A stretch of 64,000 bases of DNA from Pedobacter duraquae (GTDB taxonomy: Bacteria > Bacteroidota > Bacteroidia > Sphingobacteriales > Sphingobacteriaceae). A program made the translations under genes and the position numbers. Under the pieces are notes generated by a model that worked only from the letters and a program-made list of their open reading frames with translations, was not told where the DNA came from and did no database searches. The stretch spans positions 682,001-746,000 of the forward strand of contig NZ_SNWM01000002.1 in assembly GCF_004362245.1 (NCBI RefSeq), read 5' to 3'. Shown piece after piece: positions 1 to 8,716 of the stretch (position 1 is its first letter; the number at the start of each line of letters is the position of its first letter).

Positions 1-1
1 A

Positions 2-1222
2 GTCTGGAATAACGCGTTACAGTACAATAAAAGCATTCAGATCAAACAATTGCAGGCAGAGGCTAAAGCCGAGGATATCAAGGACGCAAAAGCAGAAAGA
101 CTTCCAGAAATCAATGCCGAAGGAGAATATGCCAGGGTAAGTAATATGCCGTTATTTGAAAACGGATTACTGCATGCTCACGGACAGTTTCCGGTATTAC
201 ATACCTTTTATAAGGTAGGTGGTGATGCTTACCTAAACTTATATAGCGGTGATAAAATCAACTTGAAGATCAAAACTGAGGAAACGCTCAACCAAATCAG
301 GCAGGAACAGAAAAACATGACTGTAGCTGATGTAAAATTGAAAACAGCAGCCTATTTTCTGGAGTTGCAAAAAAGCTATCAGTTTAAGAAACTGATCATG
401 AGCCATATTGCCGATCAGGAGAAACAGATCTTACAGATTAAGCAACTACTAAAAAATGGAGTTGTGTTGAAGAGCGACCTTTTACGTGCAGAACTGCAAT
501 TGTCGAGGGACAAACTGACATTGACGCAAATCGAGAATGATATCCAGATCGAAAGCCAAAAGTTGGATATCCTGACTGGTCAGCCCGACGAAGCCGTTAT
601 AAACCCCGATACTTTGGCGGATGTAGAGTTGCTCACTGTCAAATCTTACGACGAATATCTTTTACAGGCACAGGCAAATTCCTTTCAGAACAAAATCTCA
701 GAACAGCAAACAAATTTATCGAAGGTAGCTTTAAAAACCACCAAAGGTAATCTAGCACCTAAAGTGGGTCTTTTTGCGAACTATGCCTACAGCTACCCGC
801 AGATCCAATTTTACCCTTATGGCGATGCCCTTTTTGGATTGGGGATGGCCGGCATCAAGGCGAGCTTTGCACTAGATGGTTTTTACCACAACAAGCATAA
901 AGTTAAGGCTGCCGAACTGGAACTCAAATCACAGGAGCTGGAGCATTCAGATCAGCAGGATCGTGTGCGGCAACAAGTAAAAGAAGCTTTTCTACGGTAC
1001 CAGGAAGCATTAAACAGAATCCGCGTAGCGCGCGTAAATATCGCTCAGGCAAAGGAGAATGCCAGGATTGTATACAATACCTATTTTAACCAATTATCTC
1101 TGGTAACAGATCTTCTTGATTCGGATACCGCCCTTTTGCAAAGCCAGTTTGAGTTAACATCCGCTCAGATTGCAACCCAAATGCAATACTATCAATTACA
1201 AAATGTTATCGGAAACCTATAA
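2..1222 (+). CDS. TolC-family outer-membrane efflux protein, 5' end cut by window edge
   Basis: The reading frame is open from base 2, so the start codon and signal peptide lie upstream of the window; only about 406 codons are visible. The protein is rich in long amphipathic, Gln/Lys/Glu-rich helices with the two repeated halves of the outer-membrane efflux (OEP) fold. A channel-forming trimer in the outer membrane is the known role of the family. It stops one base before the start of a HlyD/EmrA-type adaptor, followed by an MFS pump, so it is most likely the exit duct of that tripartite exporter. The TTG at base 50 is not a convincing start, because the family homology continues upstream of it. 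Confidence 0.9.
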   Translation, partial: VWNNALQYNKSIQIKQLQAEAKAEDIKDAKAERLPEINAEGEYARVSNMPLFENGLLHAHGQFPVLHTFYKVGGDAYLNLYSGDKINLKIKTEETLNQIRQEQKNMTVADVKLKTAAYFLELQKSYQFKKLIMSHIADQEKQILQIKQLLKNGVVLKSDLLRAELQLSRDKLTLTQIENDIQIESQKLDILTGQPDEAVINPDTLADVELLTVKSYDEYLLQAQANSFQNKISEQQTNLSKVALKTTKGNLAPKVGLFANYAYSYPQIQFYPYGDALFGLGMAGIKASFALDGFYHNKHKVKAAELELKSQELEHSDQQDRVRQQVKEAFLRYQEALNRIRVARVNIAQAKENARIVYNTYFNQLSLVTDLLDSDTALLQSQFELTSAQIATQMQYYQLQNVIGNL

Positions 1223-1223
1223 A

Positions 1224-2282
1224 ATGAAACAGCAAAATCTACATACACGCACAGATAAATTAATCACTATCATCACCTCATGGATTGCTGGAGCTGTATT
1301 ACTCATACTCCTTGTTTGGGGAGGCATCACGCTCTGGAATCTAAAAACTTATGAAGAAACCAACGATGCACAGGTTCAGGAATACATCAATCCCATCACA
1401 GCACGCGTGGGCGGTTATATCAGTGCGATCCGGTACGAGGAAAATCAGCAGGTTAAAAAGGGGGATACCCTTCTGATCATTGATAACCGGGAGTATGCTT
1501 TACAACAACAAGAGGCCGAAGCGGCACTTGACAATGCCGAGGCCCAGGAAAAGGTACTCACAAGCAATATCCATACAGCAGAACAAACTGCCGCTGCGGT
1601 GCAAGAGCAAATTTCATCCGCTAAAGCACGCCTATGGAAGCAACAGCAGGAATATGACCGCTATAAAAAACTGTTCGACGCTGAATCTGCCACCAGACAG
1701 CAGTTGGAAAATGTGGAGACTGCACTACAGGTGGCACGGTCCGACTACCAGGCAGCATTGATCAACTACCAGGCCTCACTATCAAAAACCAACGATACAA
1801 AGGTACAGGAGACCGTACTTCAGACCGAAATCAAGAGACGGGCTGCGGTGTTGAACCGAAATAAACTTGATGTGGGTTATACAGTTATCACCGCCCCTTA
1901 CAATTGTCAGATGGGCAGACGAACAATACAGACCGGACAGCAGATTCAACCCGGACAAACGTTGGCTTATATTGTTGATCAGGATGCCGGCAAATGGGTA
2001 ATAGCAAACTTTAAAGAAACACAGTTAAGACATATGCATGTTGGTGATATAGCAGAGATCAGCGCCGATGCATTTCCGGATCAAACCTTTGAAGGAAAAA
2101 TCGAGTCGCTCTCGCCGGCTACCGGCTCCAGCTTCTCACTGCTGCCGCCAGATAATTCGACAGGGAACTTTGTGAAAATCGTACAACGTATCCCTGTGCG
2201 CATCAAACTAACAGACAACACACTTGCCTTGGCAGCACTACGTACCGGTATGAATGCTAATGTCGCCATCCGTAAAAAATAA
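1224..2282 (+). CDS. EmrA/HlyD-family membrane fusion protein (efflux adaptor)
   Basis: An N-terminal transmembrane anchor (about residues 13-38) is followed by a biotinyl-lipoyl half-domain, a long Gln/Glu/Ala-rich coiled-coil hairpin, and the second lipoyl half plus beta-barrel; this is the EmrA/HlyD order. The family bridges an inner-membrane pump to TolC. The ATG at 1224 directly follows the TolC stop and gives a short cytoplasmic N-terminus before the membrane segment. The frame extends upstream inside the TolC gene, but that extension looks like shadow coding. It is the middle gene of the TolC-adaptor-MFS operon. Confidence 0.9.
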   Translation: MKQQNLHTRTDKLITIITSWIAGAVLLILLVWGGITLWNLKTYEETNDAQVQEYINPITARVGGYISAIRYEENQQVKKGDTLLIIDNREYALQQQEAEAALDNAEAQEKVLTSNIHTAEQTAAAVQEQISSAKARLWKQQQEYDRYKKLFDAESATRQQLENVETALQVARSDYQAALINYQASLSKTNDTKVQETVLQTEIKRRAAVLNRNKLDVGYTVITAPYNCQMGRRTIQTGQQIQPGQTLAYIVDQDAGKWVIANFKETQLRHMHVGDIAEISADAFPDQTFEGKIESLSPATGSSFSLLPPDNSTGNFVKIVQRIPVRIKLTDNTLALAALRTGMNANVAIRKK

Positions 2283-2286
2283 CCTT

Positions 2287-3882
2287 ATGAATCTGGATTC
2301 ATCAGTGATCAAATCATGGGTACCGTCCTGGTTTATGAGGATTGTGATCTTTTTGGTCATCCTCCCTTCCTTGGGACTATTCGGACTTTCTACCGCCAGC
2401 GGCAGCGGGGCTTCCGGATACTATGGAGCCGAACCGGCAGATGTACAATACTCCATGATTGTCTTCTATGCTGCCGTAGCAAGCTTCTTTGCACTGGAAA
2501 GGCGATTTTTTAGCTTCATCGCTATCAAACCCTACCTACTTATCAGCAGCCTGTTGCAAATCATTACATCTTATATCTGCTATACTACACATAACTATCA
2601 GGTTCTCTTGCTTTTCAGGTTTATCCAGGGTATGGCCAATTGCGCTTCGACCACGATATGCATTACCCTGATCTTTGGGCAGCTTAAAACAGAAAGAGCG
2701 AGAGAAATAGGATATTCAGTGTTCTATGGCATGCTGCTTTGTATCGCACAGTTTACAACATTGGTTACAGCACCACTACTGGATGCGTTCGACTTTAATG
2801 CCCTCTACAAAGCGGTTATTTTTCTCTATGTCCCGGGAACAGTAATCTTATTCTTCCTATTAAATAATGTCAGGATAGAAAAAAAAATCCCGCTATATCA
2901 ATTGGATTGGGCCAGTTTTTTGATTTATGCTGTTGCACTTTGTTTGCTTGGCTATGTTTTGGTCTACGGCCAGCAGTACGAATGGTTTAGCGACCCACGC
3001 ATTACCTATTCCAGCATTGGCGTGATATTTCTTTTGTTAACACATGTATTGCGACAAAAGGGCTTAAAACGGGCATACCTTGATCTCTCAGTTTTTAAAT
3101 ACAAGAAATTTGCACTAGGGGCATTATTGATTTTCATCCTTTACATCTGCCGCGGAGCGATGGGCGTCACCACAACCTATCTCGTAACCATTCTCGGCAT
3201 GGACCCTATCCACATTGGTTACCTATATACTGCCAACATCGCTGGTGTTATTCTCAGTATTCTGATAAGCTCAAGGATGGTGTTGATGCAGCGCCCTATG
3301 CGTTTAATCTGGATTGTCGGTTTTCTTTTTTTATTAATATTCCATGTGTGGATGTACAACCTGTTTGTACCGCAGGCAGACGCAACAACATATATCCTCC
3401 CGCTATTTATCCAGGGCCTTGGTGCAGGAACCCTCATGACTCCTATAATCTTGTTTATGATTTCCGCCGTACCTGCACATCTAGGAGGCACGGCCTCTGC
3501 CACGGGTGTATTTTTTAGGTTTGCAGGCTTTTGTTCCAGTATCGCCGTGATCAACTACTTCTCAATCACCAAGCAAAGCGAACACCTGATTAGATTCCAG
3601 GAACAACTCAGCACATCAAATGGATTGGCAACACAAAGGATAAGCGGCTACAAACAACTCCTGGTGAGTCGTGGGATCGCCCCTGATCAGGCATCACGAC
3701 TGGCAAATGGCCTGCTCTCCAAATCCGTCCATGTTCAGACGCAACTTCGCTATGCCATGGATTATTATCAGCTCATCAGTTGGGTAATTATCGCAACTAT
3801 CCTGCTCATCGCCTTATACCCGGCTGTAAACCGTACCGTTATCAATCTTAGAGGCAACCAACCATCACCAGCATCATTTTAA
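2287..3882 (+). CDS. MFS multidrug transporter, EmrB/DHA2-like
   Basis: This is a hydrophobic protein of about 531 residues with some 14 membrane segments, the size and topology of DHA2 (EmrB-type) drug:proton antiporters. Motif C of the antiporters is only loosely recognisable. Its position 4 bases after the EmrA-like adaptor and behind TolC argues for a tripartite exporter spanning both membranes. Start: the ATG at 2287 (MNLDSS) is preferred to one 33 bases upstream inside the adaptor gene. The stop codon overlaps that of the convergent phosphorylase-like gene in a shared TTAA. The substrate cannot be told from the sequence. Confidence 0.87.
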   Translation: MNLDSSVIKSWVPSWFMRIVIFLVILPSLGLFGLSTASGSGASGYYGAEPADVQYSMIVFYAAVASFFALERRFFSFIAIKPYLLISSLLQIITSYICYTTHNYQVLLLFRFIQGMANCASTTICITLIFGQLKTERAREIGYSVFYGMLLCIAQFTTLVTAPLLDAFDFNALYKAVIFLYVPGTVILFFLLNNVRIEKKIPLYQLDWASFLIYAVALCLLGYVLVYGQQYEWFSDPRITYSSIGVIFLLLTHVLRQKGLKRAYLDLSVFKYKKFALGALLIFILYICRGAMGVTTTYLVTILGMDPIHIGYLYTANIAGVILSILISSRMVLMQRPMRLIWIVGFLFLLIFHVWMYNLFVPQADATTYILPLFIQGLGAGTLMTPIILFMISAVPAHLGGTASATGVFFRFAGFCSSIAVINYFSITKQSEHLIRFQEQLSTSNGLATQRISGYKQLLVSRGIAPDQASRLANGLLSKSVHVQTQLRYAMDYYQLISWVIIATILLIALYPAVNRTVINLRGNQPSPASF

Positions 3883-5531
3883 CCGGCCGTATACATGGTT
3901 TCATAATACGCCCCAGCGAGCCTGCTACTTTCAAATTCAGGCACTACATCCTTGGCAGCACGTTTAACAATGTTTAACCAACCCGCCTGGTCAGAATAAT
4001 ACATTGGCACAACTACTTGCTCAATAACATCCATTAAATTGTTATTTTCTTCAGCATCAAGCTTTTCAGGATTAGACTGATCTGCAGCAGGCTGCACTAA
4101 AAAGCTATTCTGTTTGTCGACAGCAAACTCAGGAATCCATCCATCGGGAAGTGACAGGTTAATACTCCCGTTCATTGCCGCTGTCATACCGCTCGTTCCT
4201 GATGCCTCCCTATACATCCGCGGATTATTTAGCCAAACGTCGGATCCTTTTTTGAGCAAGGCCGAGAGGCCGAGTTCATACCCTGTAAGTACAGCGCAGT
4301 TTGCAAGTGGCTTAGCCCGGGTGATTATTGTATTGAACAGGTCTACCGCCCCCTGATCCTCAGGATAGGGTTTTCCGGCCCATATAAACTGCACAGGAAA
4401 CTCTGCATGACTCAAAAGCTTTAAGAAGCGCTCCCAATTATACATCACCAGATCTGCACGTTTATAACTGGCAAAACGTCTGGCCCAAACTATAGTTAAT
4501 ACATTCTCGTCAAATAACTTCCCACACTGATCAGCAACAACTTTAAAAAGGTCACGTTTCATCTGCTTCTTGCGGTTTGTGATTGCAGCATCGTCGGATG
4601 CAGATAATGCAGCCTCCAATACATCATCTTTCCAGTATTTCTTGTTCTGCGCATTCGTTATAGATGTAATCTCACATACACCGGGATTGCTGCCCCACAT
4701 CTCTCTGGCAACCTGCCCATGCAATGCAGAAACACCATTTGCCTTTCTAGCAAACTTCAGCGCTGCAAGCGTATAGTTAAATTTATCTCCATCCATCCCA
4801 AGCACAAACTTAACCTCATGCTCCTGAAGATGGTAAAAGAAAGACATCTCCTTTAACAAACCATACTGGTGTTCTTCATTTCCCGCCATTTCGGGGGTAT
4901 GTGTAGTAAACACAACTCTTTTTCTGACCTCCTCTAAGCTTTTGTATTTGGCATATAGATAAAAATTGAGCGAAACCGAGTGCCCTTCATTCATGTGGTA
5001 TACATCCCTGTCAAGACCAATTGTATCCAGCAAAATAGCACCTCCGGTACCCAGTACAATACTTTGGGCAATACGGGTAGTTTCGTTGGAGTCATACAGG
5101 TGCTGTGTGATCGTTCTTGAAATCGGATCATTCTCCGGGATATCAGTACTCAACAGGAATAACGGTGCTGAGCCGAAAGTCTCAGGTTTTAGCAGGTATG
5201 CCCTCACATGCACAGAAGCATCATGAACGGGTACCGTAAATACAATTCCTGTATCTGTCAGAAAGCTGTAGTCCTTTTCAATAAAATAAGGCTTCATCAA
5301 TCCCTCGGGGGATCGGCCCTGATCGTAATATCCGTCTTTCCAAAGGATTCCTATCCCTACCAGATTTTGTTTGAGCTCGTAAGCACTACGCAGGTGAGAA
5401 CCGGCAAGAAAGCCTAATCCACCGCTATAGATCTTTAAAGACTGGTCAATAGCAAACTCCATAGAGAAGTAGGCAACTGATTTTTCGTAGCGGCTATCCG
5501 GGGTATATCCAAAAATTTCAGACTGGGTCAT
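3879..5531 (-). CDS. alpha-glucan phosphorylase-like glycosyltransferase (GT35 fold) lacking the PLP lysine
   Basis: The 550-residue protein has the GT-B phosphorylase layout of the short bacterial alpha-glucan phosphorylases: N-terminal SMEFAID, an SGGLGFLAG glycine loop near residue 40, HMNEGHS and HTPEMAGNEEH in the middle, and a YREASGTSGM block near 440-450. In true glycogen phosphorylases this block carries the lysine that binds pyridoxal phosphate (as in EASGTGNMK or GTSGMK). Here the aligned residue 450 is threonine (codon at 4182-4184). So it is probably a phosphorylase relative with altered chemistry, not a normal PLP enzyme. Glucan metabolism is likely; the reaction is open. No glycogen genes lie beside it. 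Confidence 0.8.
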   Translation of the reverse strand: MTQSEIFGYTPDSRYEKSVAYFSMEFAIDQSLKIYSGGLGFLAGSHLRSAYELKQNLVGIGILWKDGYYDQGRSPEGLMKPYFIEKDYSFLTDTGIVFTVPVHDASVHVRAYLLKPETFGSAPLFLLSTDIPENDPISRTITQHLYDSNETTRIAQSIVLGTGGAILLDTIGLDRDVYHMNEGHSVSLNFYLYAKYKSLEEVRKRVVFTTHTPEMAGNEEHQYGLLKEMSFFYHLQEHEVKFVLGMDGDKFNYTLAALKFARKANGVSALHGQVAREMWGSNPGVCEITSITNAQNKKYWKDDVLEAALSASDDAAITNRKKQMKRDLFKVVADQCGKLFDENVLTIVWARRFASYKRADLVMYNWERFLKLLSHAEFPVQFIWAGKPYPEDQGAVDLFNTIITRAKPLANCAVLTGYELGLSALLKKGSDVWLNNPRMYREASGTSGMTAAMNGSINLSLPDGWIPEFAVDKQNSFLVQPAADQSNPEKLDAEENNNLMDVIEQVVVPMYYSDQAGWLNIVKRAAKDVVPEFESSRLAGAYYETMYTAG

Positions 5532-5676
5532 AATGTGTCGTTAAATCGTAAATGTAAAGCATCCCATTTAAAATTACTATTAAATAAATATTATTTGGAC
5601 GCAGAATTATTTGCAAAATTTTATGGAAAGATACTCCGGCAATCATCTAATTAGTAAATCACTAAACTTAATTATT

Positions 5677-6177
5677 ATGGCTGAGCTAACTACTTCCCGA
5701 AAAATGAGTCCGAAAGTTGACCTGACTGCAATGGTAGATCTGGCATTTCTGCTGATTACTTTTTTTATGCTGACAACCTCCCTGAACAAGCCAGTAGCTA
5801 TGGATATTGCAAAACCCGAGGATAAAGGAATTCAGATGCCAGTTCGCGCTTCCCAAACGATGACCATTTTACTTGGCAAGGATAACAAAGTGGCTTGGTA
5901 TATGGGTGAAGCTGATCAAGCCAGACCAATCATCACGCCGTTAATTGAGATCAGAAGTTTTCTTGTCGACAATAAAAACAAAGTAGAAACACTGTTTGCA
6001 GATACAAAGAGATCAATCTTCGTCATCATTAAGCCTACCAGCGCTGCGAAATATAAAAACCTGGTAGATGTGATGGACGAACTTCACATTGCAAAAATCA
6101 GCAATGCACCTGCCATTGACGATGCCCACATTACGCCCGAAGAAAAAGATTTCTTAACAAAGAATAAACTGCTTTAA
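5677..6177 (+). CDS. ExbD/TolR-family biopolymer transport protein
   Basis: The 166-residue protein has a short cytoplasmic N-terminus (SRKMSPKVDLTAMVD), one membrane helix with the conserved aspartate at its start (MVDLAFLLITFFML), and a periplasmic domain. This is the ExbD layout; the family works with ExbB in proton-driven energising of TonB or related machines. The ATG at 5677 gives the usual N-terminus; an upstream frame would add an unlikely 22 residues. No exbB or tonB gene is adjacent, so it is an orphan copy here and its partner must be elsewhere. Confidence 0.87.
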   Translation: MAELTTSRKMSPKVDLTAMVDLAFLLITFFMLTTSLNKPVAMDIAKPEDKGIQMPVRASQTMTILLGKDNKVAWYMGEADQARPIITPLIEIRSFLVDNKNKVETLFADTKRSIFVIIKPTSAAKYKNLVDVMDELHIAKISNAPAIDDAHITPEEKDFLTKNKLL

Positions 6178-6178
6178 T

Positions 6179-6206
6179 AGCAGCTGGATACGCATCTGCT
6201 TTTTTA
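6179..6206 (+). terminator. possible weak terminator after exbD-like gene
   Basis: A short inverted repeat AGCAG/CTGCT is followed by a T-rich run (TTTTTATTTA). The stem has only 5 pairs, so this is a weak candidate. Confidence 0.35.
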
Positions 6207-6338
6207 TTTACCCGATATAGATCTGTACAACCATACATGCCGTAGATAAATTTAAAGCTGGCTTAACTAAGTGCACCAAACTTTTACAGTACCTTAGCCA
6301 AAACCTTCCGCAACTATTCACAAGCATTTACATTTCAG

Positions 6339-7487
6339 ATGACTAAAAAAGTCAAGTTTATCAATACCGCACAGTCGGCATTTTATGCCACTGTAAGAAA
6401 AAGAGTAGATGCGTATTTCACGACAAATCAGCTTTCAAAACACGCAAACGCCGCTATGTGGCTTAAGGTAGCTTTTTTCCTTGGCGCAATGCTCTCCTTA
6501 TACCTCACTATTCTCTTTGTTCCGTTAAACCAGTATGTCTTATTGGTGCTGGCCATGGTTACTGGTATGTTTGGTGCATTTGTAGGATTTAACGTTTGTC
6601 ATGACGCCATTCACAAAGCCTTATCCGCCAACGCACAAAGAAACAAAAGCTTCAGCTTCGTATTTAACCTGATTGGTGCTAGTCCCTATGTCTGGAATAT
6701 CTGCCACAACATCGTGCATCATACGTATACTAATATTGCGGGCCACGACGAAGATATCGATGTGGCACCAGGCCTGATCCGATTCTCTGATGAAGAACCT
6801 GTAAACAAGATACAGCGCTACCAGCATATTTATGCTTTTGGCCTATACAGCCTGGCTATGCTTTCCTGGGTTTTCCGTAAAGACTATAAAAAGTTTTTCC
6901 AGGAAAAGATCGGCGAACATGTTAATACACACCCACGAATAGAATACTTCAGGCTATTCTTTTATAAGTCTATTTATTATTTCCTGTTTATCGCCCTCCC
7001 CTTAATAGTCATGCCGATTACTTTCTGGCAGTTCTTTATCGGCTTCATGGCGATGCAGCTGGCACAGGGACTTGTACTAGGTCTTGTTTTTCAACTTGCG
7101 CATGTTGTAGAGGGAACCGAATTCCCATTACCCGATGCACAGGGGTCTATCGATGAGGCCTGGGCAGCACACCAAATGAAAACTACTGCAAACTTTGCCT
7201 GCGAAAGCAAGCTGGCTGCGTTTTTCTGTGGTGGACTGAACAGACAAATCGAGCATCACCTTTTTCCTAAAATCTGCCACATTCACTATCCTGCTATTGG
7301 AAAAATAGTTAGGCAGACAGCGCTGGAATTTGAACTTCCTTACATTGAAAGCAGCACTTTCACAGGGGCTTTAAGCTCCCATTACCGCATGCTAAAAAAA
7401 CTGGGTAAAGAGGCTTACAGGCTGCAGGAAACTCATCCAAAACCAGCACTGGTATTGGTTAAGCACATACCCAGCGTTGTTGTCTGA
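6339..7487 (+). CDS. membrane fatty-acid desaturase (acyl-lipid/acyl-CoA, front-end type)
   Basis: Three histidine boxes of the di-iron membrane desaturases are present: HDAIH at 88-92, HNIVHH at 123-128 and QIEHH at 303-307. The glutamine in the third box is typical of the delta-5/6 'front-end' and linoleoyl-CoA desaturase group. Hydrophobic pairs of membrane helices lie at about 40-85 and 200-260. The length (382 aa) fits the family. It would put a double bond into a lipid acyl chain at the inner membrane, using an outside electron donor, since no cytochrome b5 domain is present. It is followed on the same strand by an Old Yellow Enzyme with its own promoter box. Confidence 0.92.
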   Translation: MTKKVKFINTAQSAFYATVRKRVDAYFTTNQLSKHANAAMWLKVAFFLGAMLSLYLTILFVPLNQYVLLVLAMVTGMFGAFVGFNVCHDAIHKALSANAQRNKSFSFVFNLIGASPYVWNICHNIVHHTYTNIAGHDEDIDVAPGLIRFSDEEPVNKIQRYQHIYAFGLYSLAMLSWVFRKDYKKFFQEKIGEHVNTHPRIEYFRLFFYKSIYYFLFIALPLIVMPITFWQFFIGFMAMQLAQGLVLGLVFQLAHVVEGTEFPLPDAQGSIDEAWAAHQMKTTANFACESKLAAFFCGGLNRQIEHHLFPKICHIHYPAIGKIVRQTALEFELPYIESSTFTGALSSHYRMLKKLGKEAYRLQETHPKPALVLVKHIPSVVV

Positions 7488-7539
7488 TCATCTTTCCGTC
7501 ATCTCTCCTGATCAGTAAAAATTCAATCGCCTTGGCATA

Positions 7540-7547
7540 TACCTTTG
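7540..7547 (+). promoter_or_regulatory. Bacteroidota -7 promoter box (TACCTTTG)
   Basis: Exact match to the TAnnTTTG consensus, 22 bases before the ATG of the Old Yellow Enzyme gene. No clear -33 TTG was found at the expected distance. Confidence 0.5.
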
Positions 7548-7569
7548 CAGCGTACTTGAATTTTAATTT

Positions 7570-8676
7570 ATGAACACAGAAAATTTATTCAGGCCCTTTA
7601 GCCTGAAATCTTTGCATACAAAAAACCGGATTGTTATGGCTCCCATGACGCGGTCTTTTTCTCCAGGTGGTGTTCCTACAGCCGATGTTGCCGCTTATTA
7701 CCGTAAGCGTGCCGAAGGTGAAGTGGGGCTTATCCTTTCCGAGGGAACCGTTATCGAACGCGTTTCTTCGTCCAACGACGCCAACATTCCACATTTTTAC
7801 GGTGAGCAGGCCCTTGCGGGATGGTCTTCTGTAATCGAAGGTGTACACCAGGGCGGCGCACAGATGGGACCGCAGATCTGGCATATGGGCATAATGGACA
7901 ACCACCATTCAGGATGGCTGCCAGCTCAGCCTTTTGAAGGACCGTCAGGATTGAACAGACCTGGATTCAATAACGGAAATACCATGACCGAAAGCGATGT
8001 CGCCGATACGATCGCTGCATTTGGCAGGGCCGCAGCAGATGCAAAAAGACTTGGCTTTGATTGCGTGGAGATTCATGGTGCCCACGGTTACCTTGTTGAT
8101 CAGTTTTTTTGGGAAGGTACCAACGAACGTACCGATAACTATGGCGGTAAGACGCTGGAAGCAAGAAGTCGCTTTGCCGTTGAAGTAATTAAGGAAGTAA
8201 GAAGACAGGTAGGCGAAGATTTTGCAATCATTATCAGGCTTTCACAATGGAAACCAGCCGATTACACCTATCAGCTTGCTAAGACAGCTCAGGAGATGGA
8301 AGCATGGTTAAATCCTATGGCCGATGCCGGAGTTGACATTTTCCACTGCTCACAGCGTAGGTTCTGGGAAAATGAGTTTGAAGGTTCCGATCTGAATTTT
8401 GCCGGATGGGCAAAAAAAATTACAGGAAAAGCAACCATTACCGTAGGTTCTGTAGGCCTTAATGGAGAATTCCTGGCAGCGTTTGCCGGCGAAAGTTCAC
8501 AGCCAAGCTCCCTTGATGAATTGATGCGCAGGATGGATCGCGGAGACTTTGATCTCGTTGGTGTAGGCAGACCGCTACTGGCTGATCCGAACTGGGTGCA
8601 AAAAATCAGAGAAGGACGTACGGACGAACTGAAAGGATTTACTAAAGATGCTTTAAGCTCACTGATTTTGGATTAG
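7570..8676 (+). CDS. Old Yellow Enzyme family alkene reductase (NADH:flavin oxidoreductase)
   Basis: This 368-residue TIM-barrel flavoprotein shows the FMN-binding start (NRIVMAPMTRS, about 19-29), the active-site pair H169/H172 in EIHGAHGYL, the TNERTDNYGG motif and a C-terminal VGRPLLADPNW phosphate-binding motif. The family reduces the C=C bond of alpha,beta-unsaturated carbonyl compounds or nitrate esters with NAD(P)H through FMN, in the cytoplasm. It probably stands alone, between the desaturase and the convergent transglutaminase gene. A hairpin follows its stop. Confidence 0.93.
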   Translation: MNTENLFRPFSLKSLHTKNRIVMAPMTRSFSPGGVPTADVAAYYRKRAEGEVGLILSEGTVIERVSSSNDANIPHFYGEQALAGWSSVIEGVHQGGAQMGPQIWHMGIMDNHHSGWLPAQPFEGPSGLNRPGFNNGNTMTESDVADTIAAFGRAAADAKRLGFDCVEIHGAHGYLVDQFFWEGTNERTDNYGGKTLEARSRFAVEVIKEVRRQVGEDFAIIIRLSQWKPADYTYQLAKTAQEMEAWLNPMADAGVDIFHCSQRRFWENEFEGSDLNFAGWAKKITGKATITVGSVGLNGEFLAAFAGESSQPSSLDELMRRMDRGDFDLVGVGRPLLADPNWVQKIREGRTDELKGFTKDALSSLILD

Positions 8677-8683
8677 ACTACCG

Positions 8684-8716
8684 CAACAACAGCAATAGCT
8701 TTTATTGCTGTTGTTG
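8684..8716. terminator. 14-bp perfect hairpin between convergent genes, overlapping poly-Gln codons
   Basis: Left arm 8684-8697 (CAACAACAGCAATA) pairs perfectly with 8703-8716 across a 5-base loop. The right arm is the poly-Gln coding tail of the convergent transglutaminase gene. The stem is not GC-rich and no strong T-run follows, so a role as two-way terminator is plausible but unproven. Confidence 0.5.

Noticed and set aside
50-52. TTG as the start of the first TolC gene
   Set aside because: The frame and protein homology run on upstream to the window edge; the gene is simply cut.
1480-1761. Overlapping plus-strand frame inside the EmrA-like gene
   Set aside because: Shadow of a well-supported gene in another frame, with no start context or family match.
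3219-3554. Minus-strand frame of 111 codons inside the MFS gene
   Set aside because: Antisense shadow; composition is not protein-like and no family was recognised.
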